A stretch of DNA of 64,000 bases from Aselliscus stoliczkanus (taxonomy: Eukaryota > Chordata > Mammalia > Chiroptera > Hipposideridae): NCBI GenBank assembly GCA_033961575.1, contig CM066732.1, positions 106,704,687 through 106,768,686 on the forward strand, in the 5' to 3' direction. The position numbers and the translations under genes were made by a program. The notes beneath the pieces were generated by a model, which saw only the letters and a list, made by a program, of their open reading frames with translations, searched no databases and had not been told where the DNA came from. Of the stretch, positions 55,111 to 64,000 are shown in pieces (within the stretch, counting starts at the first letter, position 1; each line of letters opens with the position of its first letter).

Positions 55111-58100
55111 TAATATAATTTCTAGAAATGAGATGTTTACACAAGAAAAATACTATCTTTAAACCTATTTTGTTAAGGACCTTTAAACAGTGGCCCCTCT
55201 TCTTTAAATAATTTTAAGATTGTTTTCAAAGCCATATTCCTGTAGCAATGTGTCATATCTCATCATCCAAATGAAGACACTCATCATCGGCATCATCAGG
55301 CAAACTCAGGTGGAGCTTCTGCGTCACTGAACAGGTTCCTTGGGTCTCTTCCAGGATACCTGTGAACAACCAGCTGCTTACTGACAGAGTTTTGGGCTTC
55401 TAAACTTGACTTGAACATTAAAATCCTTAATGGAGACGCTTCTTCCCGCAAATGTTCTAAAAAAAACCATTGACGGTGTCTGTTTCCACCTATGCAGCCA
55501 TATCAGCAAGTTTCCTGGTCCATTTTGATGGTGTCTGGCAATAATGGTAGCAATAGTTGCTGCAGAAACATCTCCATCTCACAAAAAAGAGACGAGTGGT
55601 CAAAAGCACTTCTAGCTGAGTGCAAACCATGTGGGAATCAAACAACCAGATGTGTTGAATTTGCAAAGGCAACTTGGTTTTCATCATTGCATCCTGTGAG
55701 CTCCTACCCCATGTCCAAATAGTTCAAACTCAGTTCATAGCTTCTGAGTGACTATCAGGGAAGAGGAACATTTATAAATTATTTCCCTGCGTGGCATCAC
55801 TAATACTCATTTAATCCAGGTCCCCAGACACCTGTATCAGATTCTATAAGAGAAGGCATTTTAGGAAACTGGAAGAGTAAGTCAACAAGAATACTATTAA
55901 TAGGTCTAGAGTAATAGTCTAGGGACTATTTGGGACACACTAAGAGGCGAAGCATGGCTCTCAGTTTGAGAAATGTTAAGTAAGCAGGAATGAGGAAGAC
56001 TGCCTCCCCCCTCTCAAAGCATTGATGAGTCAATTGGGCTGAAATGACAGCCCTGATGAAAGGAATAACGTTAGTATTAGTGGTCTAACTCCAGTGGCCA
56101 GGCTGACAATAAGGAAACAGGGTGGCAGTGACAAATGAGCTCAACAGAGGAAGTCAAATGCAGCTCAGAAAAGGGAAAGAAGAAAGAAACCCATGGAGAC
56201 ACAGCAACCAACAAAGGGCTCTGGAGATGAGCATCTAGGTCTAAAGGGGATTTTTTTTAAGTTTTTTTGTGATGGGATGTGTGACACAAATCCCCTCCTC
56301 TATCTTTCCTTCAAAGTTTTCTATCTCAATCACTGATTATTTTATGTAGTCAGGAAGGCTTTTGTTGGTTTGTTTCTACTGAACCTAAAGAGGTTCTGAA
56401 TTTGGCATCTAGGTTGGTTCAGAGACTGATCATGGGAATGCTGAACCTGAGCTGCAATGAACATCCAGGGAAGTTAATATTCTAAGGCCCTCACAAAGGC
56501 CTCCCTAAATTTTGAAACTCTTCCCTCACTTCACAACAGATTTGATTGGCTCAGGGTTTATCTTATCTCTGAAAACTCTCTGAGATTTCTTACAAAGCAA
56601 ACACTTGCTCCTCCATTACATTTCCATAACTGCCCCAGACACAGGCCAGCCAAGAACCATTCCCTGAATTGTAATAAATAATGTATGTTTTCATTTATAA
56701 ATCAAATAAAAGGCAAAAACATCCCAGAGTGATGTACTAAATTAAAACATGATGTTGCAGTTATACCATAGCAAAATTGCACAAAAGGTAAATACCAGAT
56801 GGTTACACCACTCAAGGGGGCTGGTGAAACATAAACACCCTCCAGCCTCTACTACAGCAGGGCTTTGGGAAGAAGAAACCGGATCTCAATGCGAGCAGGT
56901 CTGAGCTCCATCTGAAGTCCCTGATGGCTGTCCGCCTTTCCAGGATCAAGACTGCAAGTAATATAGTTTCTAGCCTAAAGAGCTATCCTCTGAATATAAG
57001 CAGAAATCGCATCTAAAATAAGCCAAGCAAATGAGACAGATTTTTACTTTTCCATCTAGCAAATTTCACACAAATGTGTTTGTAAAAACGATCTGAATGG
57101 GTTTAGCTAAAATAATAAAGAAAAGATAGCACTTAGTTATGTAGAAAGCACTTCTAGGCAATCCTTGCAGACAGATATCATCGAATCATTCTCACCCTAA
57201 GCTGGTCTCTCAGCAAAATCAGTAAGGATAGAGAGTAGAAGGCAGTGGTAGCAGGACCTGACATTAGGGTCAATAAGCAAGATGAAAGAGTTGCAATCCT
57301 GCCCTTCCAGAATACCAACATTAACTCCAACCAGCTGGTAGTCCTGTGAAAGGAGGGAAACTTCTGGGATGTAGTGATGAATGTGACAGGGAGCAGAGCA
57401 GTGCATGAGAAGAGGGTAAGGGGTACAGTGGAAAGACTTCGTTGAATTGTCCTTGGCAGCCACAATTCACACTAACTCAACCACGGACATTCCTAATGCA
57501 TTTGGGCAGGGGCAGAAGACTCTGTTATGTAACTTATATACCAAGTAAGCTGAGCTCTCAGAGCAGATTCTTCAAACTAAGAGAGAAAAGAGAGGGGAAA
57601 CCCTAATTAAATAAATAAAAACCCCAAGGCATGAGGTACATTTAGTTGTCAACTTCCTGTTGTCAGGTGTATTAATAAGTAAAAGCCAAATACACACTAA
57701 CCTGAGGCCCGTGTTGGTCTGCCTAGTTCCATCTTCCAAGCTTGAGACATGGGAGATTTTAGCCATGGAAATTGAGAACATCCTCTGGGGCACTAGTAAA
57801 TAGTCTCACCCGCAGGAGGTTCCCTGTGCAGGGAGGAGAATGGCAGGAAGCCTCTTTCTCACCTCGGCCAAGTCTACAACCTTCAGGAGGACTGAAAGGG
57901 GAGCTTCAGGCACATAGCTTTGAACCCCAGAGAACTCCCAGGAAAGCCTGAAATACGACAGAAGGTTTTTAAATATATATATGTCCCCCTGTCAATGCTG
58001 ATTAATTGTTCCTTTTCAAGCATGAATGCTCCAGCCATAGAGCTCTGTTCATATGGAATAGGACAAATAGGGTTGGCTGGTTGGTTGGTTGGTTGGTTGG

Positions 58101-58190
58101 TTGGTTGGTTGGTTGGTTGGTTATTTAAAATTCAAAAAGCTTAGGTAGAAATGTAAAAGGATTTGTGATGATGGCTGGATCTGAACAAAT
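55111..58190. other. Non-coding interval
   Basis: Low repeat content. 55490-55720 carries opposing open frames with no support. 56260-56300 has T runs. Nothing else assigned apart from the TTGG array at 58072. Confidence 0.35.
58072..58122. repeat. (TTGG)n microsatellite
   Basis: About 12 units of TTGG/GGTT. A local 74 aa frame is only an artefact extended by this array. Confidence 0.95.
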
Positions 58191-58199
58191 GTGGGGTGG

Positions 58200-58310
58200 T
58201 GCTGTGGGCTAGTTGTCAGGACACTTGGGGGCTACTTCTGCCTGTGCCTCTAACTCTGTGTGGCTTCTAGCCATTGATTTCCTCACCTGGGAAATGAGGC
58301 TGGAACAGGT
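58200..58310 (+). repeat. MIR element, sense
   Basis: 'ctaactctgtgtggcttcta' and 'tttcctcacctgggaaatga' are MIR core text. Confidence 0.6.
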
Positions 58311-58599
58311 AAATATTGTCTTGCCTCTCTTATGCATGCTCTGGTTGACTGGCAGTGAGTGCCTAGATGGTGGTTTGTGAGGATTCTGAGGCTGAGGTGG
58401 GGTTCAGAGGGAGAGCACTGTGACTGATGAGTGATGTCTGCAATGCACATGGGATTAGGATGTGTTGAGGCATAATTCACCAGATGCAGAAGTTCTCCTC
58501 TGGGGCTGCAACTCTATAAGCCTATGATTCACGGGTTTCAGCATTACTGAATCAGGACAGTTGCCTTCTTCTGGCCTCCATTGTTTCTGATGAGATGTC

Positions 58600-59700
58600 A
58601 GCTGCTAATGTTATTGGTGTTCCCTTGTACGTGACAAGTCATTTTTCGCTTGATGGTTTCAAATTTTTCTTTGTCTAGATTTTATCATTTTTATGATGAT
58701 GTGTCTGGGTGTGAGTCTTTGAGTTTATCTTACTAAGAATTTGTTGAGCTTCTTGGATATGTAAATAATTTTCATCAAATATGAAAAGTTTTCAAGCATT
58801 ATTTCTTTGAATTTTTTTTCTTCTGCTTCTCTCTCTCTCTCCCTCCCTCCCTCCATTCCTCCCTCCCTCTCCACTAGGTATGTAGTGGTTTCCAACATTT
58901 TTCTGAGGTTCTCTTGACCTTCATTTCATTCATTTTTCTCTCTGTTCTTCATATTCTATAATCTCTATTGATAATATCTTTAAGTTTGATGATTTTTTTA
59001 TTTTGCCAATTCAAAGCTACTGTTGAGGCCTTTTAGTGAATTTTTCATTTCGATTATTGTATTTTCAGCTCCAGAATTTATATTTGATTCTTTTTTATAA
59101 TATATATATATTTTATTTTATTTTTTTACTGCCATTCTCTATTTGATTAAACATGAAACATTGCCTTTGTACCTTTCTTTACTTATTTAAGCATGGCTTT
59201 CTTTAGTTCTTTGGATATATTTATAATGGCTGATTTGAAGTCTTCGTTGAATCTGACATCTGACCCTGCACAGGCAATTTCTCTTGCCTGCTTTTTTCTC
59301 TGTGTATGGGTCACACTTTTTTTGCAGGTCTCATTTTTGTGTTGTTGAAAAATGAATATTTTAGGTAACATATTGCAGAAACTCTGGATACTGATTGCCC
59401 TTCCTCTTCTCTGGGGCTTGTTCTTTTGTTTGTTTGTTTGTTTGTTTGTTTGTTTGTTTGTTTTTACATGTTTGGACACTAGAATAGACTATTTCAGTAA
59501 AGTCTATTTTCCCACCGGAGATGAAGCATTCGAGATGACAGTGGTTTTTGTGAAGTTCTCTTTGACAGTCTCTTTCCCTGGTATCTATTAAAATGCCTCC
59601 ACCATTTGGCATCATACCCAGTTGTTAGGCTCCATTCATTGCCACCTGATGGCTCTATTGTTTTCAATAGTGCCCTTGGGCATACATTACTCCACAGTCT
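58600..59700 (-). repeat. L1 5'/ORF1-side sequence, antisense, with STRs
   Basis: 'atgtgtctgggtgtgagtct', 'ttgttgagcttcttggatat', 'tttcagctccagaatttata' and 'gtcttcgttgaatctgacat' are antisense text of old L1 5' portions. It contains a CT/CCTCC tract at 58820-58875 and a (TTTG)n array at 59423-59464. Confidence 0.6.
59423..59464. repeat. (TTTG)n microsatellite
   Basis: About ten TTTG units. Open frames on both strands crossing it read as repeated Asn-Lys-Gln-Thr or Cys-Leu-Phe-Val and are artefacts. Confidence 0.93.
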
Positions 59701-60819
59701 CATCCAATGAAATTCAAGCAGTAGCTTTTGAGACCAGTCTTTGAGACTTATTCTGACTTGAAGGACTCTTCTTAGCTACCTCTCTCCAGTTCTCACTGGT
59801 AAACTAGATACTCTGTGATTTAGCTTGTTGCTCTTAATTTAGAGGAGCTACCAGCCTCCTCTTACATGCTTACCACCAAAATTTCCATTTTTGAGAGCAC
59901 CCTACATTTAAACTTTCCCACACTCTTTCTCAAATGAAGTCAATCCCTTTGGGAAGAGCTTCAGATTCATCCTTTCATATGAATTGCCTCTCAGGCAAGA
60001 TTTTTGAGCTCCTACTCTAGGCACTGGGCAAGTGTGGTAGCCTCTAGTCTCCTTGACTTACCTCTTCCAGCTTGGAGCCTCTGCTGTCCAACTGAGCTGG
60101 GATGAGGGCACCTGGGCCCCAGTATTCTCATCCTGTCACACCTGGAGTAGATCTTCTGCCCAATGGATGGAAGCTGGAGGGATGAAGGGAGCTCCCTGAC
60201 TTCTCAGTCACTCTTACCAGTAAATGAGCCTCTTCAACTCAGAGAGTGAGGTGATACAAAGCATGCCCCTCCTGGTAAATCCCACATCCATTCATCAGAA
60301 GCTGAGGGAAGAGGGAGCCCCATCTTCTTGTCCAGCTGATGGGGAGTGGCTGACCACGGCTCAGATGCATAGACTCTCACTGTTGTTACTCAGTTTTAGA
60401 CTTTCTTGAATAAATGTTTCTTCGTTTGCTGTATGCCTCTAGGAAAACTTCCAGGCTTTAAAAATAGCTGGACTTTATATTATAGTGTTCAGTAGTTAAT
60501 GCTTGCCTCACTGAGATTCCACAGAACTCTTCACACTGCCATCCCAAATGTGGCACCTGCCAGTTGCCTTATCTTAAAAAGCAAACTTATGTTTGCTGTA
60601 ATTGCAGCTTACCATTGTCATTTCTATCTTTCTAGACTGAATGCCTGATGATTAGGTACCTGCTGTTATCCACTTAAAATTGATGAGTGGGTAAGTAAAA
60701 CTCGATGCTTATTTTCCATTCTGTAGACAGAATCTGTGTCTCCTGAGGCTTATAGTCATTGTTAAACCAAATTCTGGCAGAACCAGGGGACTCTTGAAGG
60801 AACATTTGCTTGCATACTG
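59701..60819. other. Non-coding, no feature recognised
   Basis: Possibly further antisense L1 at the left edge. Otherwise unassigned. No gene evidence. Confidence 0.35.
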
Positions 60820-61335
60820 TGATGATTAATTTTATGTGTCAACTTGACTGGGCCACAAGATGCCCGCAGACTTTTGGTCTAACATTTTTCTGGGTGTCTC
60901 TTTGAGGATGTTTCTGGATAAGATTAACATTTGAATAGGTAGACTAAAGCAGATTACTCTCCCTAACATGGATGGGCCTCATTCCATCAACTGAAGACCT
61001 GAATAGAACAAAAAGGCTGAGTAAGAGGGAACTCCTCGATCCTGACTTATTGGGCTAAAACACTGGTCTTTTCCAACCGTCCAACTCAGACTGAAACACC
61101 AACCCTTCTGGGGTCTCCAGCCTGCCAGCTTTGTAACTGGAACTACACATCAGCTCTCCTGGGTCTCCAGCCTGCCAACTGAAGATCTTGGGACTTCCCA
61201 GCCTCAGCCTCTATAACTGCAAGAGCCAAAAGCCAATTCCTTACAATAAATTCCTTTATATATAAATTTTCTGGTAGAATATATATAAAATCTCCTATTG
61301 GTTCTGTTTCTCTGGAGAATCCTGACTAATACCAA
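60820..61335 (+). mobile_element. ERVL/MaLR-type solo LTR (MLT2-like)
   Basis: Begins 'tgtgatgattaattttatgt' and continues 'gtcaacttgactgggccaca', 'ctgaatagaacaaaaaggct', 'tcctgggtctccagcctgcc' and 'ggttctgtttctctggagaa', ending 'cctgactaatacca'. The motif 'ctggggtctccagcctgcca' recurs in a second local copy 62 bp later. Family name is from memory. Confidence 0.7.
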
Positions 61336-61639
61336 CAACCTCACCTTTTGTAGGATTTTACTGCTGCAGGAAATTCTCAGATTTGACTCTCTCCAAATGA
61401 TTAAGAAGCTTAGCCTCAGGATGAATTCCAGGGAGTCACTCATGGTTTCTTACACTGTTTACTCATAAATGTGGATTAAGCAAGTAAATTGTAAAAAACT
61501 ATTTTTCATCCTTTAACAGCTGCATTTAATACAGAACTACCAAGAGGCCAAAATATTCTGAGAATGCATACAAATCAAACATGGTTAGGCCAAGGTGAAA
61601 AAGCATTAACCAATCTGATAGAAATATTCAAATGAATTT
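61336..61639. other. Non-coding, no feature recognised
   Basis: No gene evidence. Confidence 0.35.
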
Positions 61640-62170
61640 GAAACCGGAGGCCAAACGAGTCCAGGGCTCATGTTGCCTGTGCTGCTCAGCCAATAGACCA
61701 ACACAGGAGTTGGGTCATAAAATAAGTGTTTATTATCAGAGGACAGGTAGTCTAAGAAGGCAGTGGGTTAACACCTCCAAAAACTGCCTTCCCATTCTCA
61801 GATCAGCTTGGGGTTTTAAGGGGAAATCTGGGCATTTCTCCAGAGGCTACATGAGGGTTCCAAGGGTCTACATGGAGCCTTCCCTCTGGTCATGTGATTC
61901 TATGGTGGAGTCAGGAACCCAAGAATAATGATGGAAGTAGTCTGGTAGACCACTGAGATTGTGATCAATAAGCCCAAGGGTATTAATCATAAATTTTAGG
62001 GTAATTTTCTAAAACAGGGAACTGGGTGGCACAAGGGACATTCCGAGTTCAAGCTGCAGGCAGATGACCTATTATTAAGCTATAGGTAGGTCAAGTAAAA
62101 GTGAGACTGGGAACACAGTGAGGTCTTTACTGTGGGGGTGCCAACCAGACCCTGTTTCAAATTGAGGACA
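61640..62170 (-). mobile_element. Possible LTR, antisense
   Basis: 'aataagtgtttattatcaga' resembles an antisense poly(A) signal. The following sequence has LTR-like composition without coding capacity. Boundaries and family are not resolved. Confidence 0.3.
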
Positions 62171-63039
62171 AGAGCAATCAGCACAAGAATGGAAATAAAA
62201 ACCTCAGTGTATTTTTCACTGATTTATCTACTATTAAGCAGAGGACATCCTTATGGCCACACAAAACATACCTGGGCTATTTCTAAAGAACTTCCAGAAT
62301 GAGTTTAGACCACTTTAAATCTAGATAAAAAGTGATAGGAGAATTGTTGAAGTCTAGTGAAAAACCTGCAACTGTGACAAGGTTACTATCCATATACCAC
62401 ATCCATAGTCTATCCTAGCTGTGTGAACAGTAGTCCGAGCTTATTTGCACCACTGGCAAAATAATCTGGCAGAAACAATGACCTGGAAATAACTGACAAG
62501 AAAAACAGTAAACACACATTATAAAGCAACTCTGTTTAACTCTACTTAAATGATGCTATGTCTCCTTCATTAAACATATTTAAAGAGGAAAAGGACATTA
62601 GGTGTTTCACTGGTTTATCTGATCATTGCAAATCACTACAAATAGCAATCCTATGTCTAAGAGGATTGCACAACTTCCCCATCACACAGTAACCTTGCTG
62701 GATCCCTCAAGGGCAATTAGCTTTACTGGTTCCTGCGGCACTAGTCACCATGTACCTGCTTTTAAACCAATGAAAGGCAAAATGAGAACCAGCCAGCACA
62801 ACAGAACCTTACAATCCCCTGCAGAAGTGATCTGAAAGACAGTCCTTTCCCCGTTATCAATAAAAGCTGGTCCTACTTGAAACCTTTACTGCCAACCACC
62901 ATTTCTATTCTCCCATGAGACATGAAGTGCCCCCACACACACACACACACACTCTGTTGGAGGACTATGTATGACCTGGCTAACAACTATGGCTGTAAAT
63001 CCCCCTGAGTAACTATTCCTGGAAGAAGGGCATGTAGAA
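62171..63039. other. Non-coding with short CA array
   Basis: A (CA)n run of about 10 units lies at 62933-62952. Otherwise unassigned. Confidence 0.4.
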
Positions 63040-63200
63040 GGTGAGTATTACTCATTTATTCTTTCAAATCTTTGCGTGCAACAGACACTGAGCCAGATCA
63101 TGGGAAGAAACAGTAAATCAGATACAGGGCCTGTTCTCAAGGAGCATCCAGTCTGGGTGTGAAACCGAACAATTACCACCCCATGTTGTGGGAGAGCTAC
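63040..63200 (-). repeat. LINE-2 3' end, antisense
   Basis: 'actcatttattctttcaaat', 'cagacactgagccagatcat' and 'ctcaaggagcatccagtctg' follow the antisense L2 3' order. Confidence 0.6.
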
Positions 63201-63569
63201 TAGTGAGACTTACATACATGGATCATTTGGAACTTAGATGTCAAAAATCTCTGGCTGAGGAGAGGGGAAAAGACATCTTCACAGAGAACTATTGAGCCAA
63301 GTTCAAATTTTTAGAGATCTGCTTATTCCTGTTCCTCTCTAGCCCCACAGTGCCTCCCATTTACCACTTCACCAGGCTAACCAGCTGTGTCCATTCCCTC
63401 CATAAAACAGACAGATGCACAACACATAATGAATAGTATGTCAGTTCCTCCCAAGTACACTCACACACCACTGCTTCCCCTAATAAATTCATTGTGCATT
63501 TACCAAGAGTCCATTATGTTGGTCCCTGAACCTGTTTATGCCTTGTTGTACTTGCAATCTGAATGGGGA
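63201..63569. other. Non-coding, no feature recognised
   Basis: No gene evidence. The 63 aa frame at 63387 is unsupported. Confidence 0.35.
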
Positions 63570-64000
63570 TTGTGGTAGGCAGAATAATGGCCCCCAAAAG
63601 ATGTTTACATCCTAATCCTCAGAATTTTGGAATATGTTACTTTATGTGGCAACAGGGATTTTGCACATAGGATTCAAGTTAAGGACTTGAGATGGTGAGA
63701 GTACACTGGATTACCCAAGTGGGCTTAATCACAGGAATCCTTTTAAAGGGGAGCCTTTCCCGCCTGAGTCAGTCAGAGAGAAATATGATGGTGGAGACAC
63801 TGTTAGAGAGTTATTAGCTTTTGTGATGTAGGAAAAGGGTCCCGAGCCAAGAAATGAGGGCCATCTCTAGATGCTGGAAAAGGTAAGAAAACAGACTCGA
63901 GTCTCCAGAAAGAAAGACAACCCTGCTGAAGCCCTAATGTTAGCTCAGTAAAACCCAAGTTAGACTTTTGACCTACAGGCTGTAAGATAATGCATTTATT
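63570..64000 (+). mobile_element. MaLR-type (MLT1-like) LTR, cut by window end
   Basis: 'ggtaggcagaataatggccc', 'ccaaaagatgtttacatcct', 'gagccaagaaatgagggcca' and 'tagatgctggaaaaggtaag' match the same LTR family as 9880-10415, here without the TA expansion. Sequence ends before the LTR 3' terminus. Confidence 0.75.

Noticed and set aside
59183..59615. Open frames with repeated Asn-Lys-Gln-Thr or Cys-Leu-Phe-Val
   Set aside because: Produced by the (TTTG)n microsatellite.

Overview
The window is mammalian nuclear DNA. It carries many retrotransposon remnants (LINE-1, LINE-2, MIR, MaLR/ERVL LTRs, hAT and mariner MITEs), several microsatellites, no compact gene array and no long conserved ORF. 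The youngest repeats are tRNA-derived SINEs whose tails contain AATAAA followed by TCTT(T) and poly(A), the 'T+' SINE arrangement known from bats, carnivores and horses. I infer a laurasiatherian, most likely a bat. The order is moderately supported and the family is not. No bacterial, plasmid or phage features are present.

Layout. Positions 1-9 kb: L2 remnants, four SINEs, an antisense L1 with a nested SINE, a probable solo LTR inside an L1 3' end, and more L1 pieces. 9.9-17.5 kb: an MLT1-like LTR carrying a (TA)n array, antisense L1 ORF2 sequence, a candidate coding exon at 13502-13622, and a sense L1 interrupted by both a SINE and a ~980 bp LTR-like insertion. 18-27.6 kb: a large modular SINE, a 1078 bp solo LTR with a 6 bp target duplication, a poly(A)-only insertion, L1 and MER5-type pieces, and two SINEs. 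28-41 kb: an old L1 3' region, SINEs, a U2 snRNA pseudogene fragment, L1, an MLT1 LTR nested in a DNA transposon, an antisense LTR with a nested SINE, and an 80 bp mariner MITE. 41-58 kb: comparatively repeat-poor, with an AT-balanced, motif-rich stretch (49.6-50.2 kb) that may be a conserved non-coding element, plus a second poly(T)-only insertion. 58-64 kb: antisense L1 5' sequence with STRs and several LTRs.

Genes. I cannot support any complete protein-coding gene. The one good coding candidate is a 121 nt internal-exon-like segment with acceptor, donor and a single open frame. The window is therefore best read as intronic or intergenic. Nearly all short ORFs are chance frames, many of them inside GC-rich SINE bodies.

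The most interesting structure is the SINE population. One family has a fixed three-unit internal array of tRNA-like modules whose unequal spacing (114-115 then 127 bp) is the same at two loci. Its 3' tail is shared with a second family that has a different tRNA-like head. Two insertions consisting only of homopolymer between target-site duplications are also notable. I found no evidence of a novel protein-based system.
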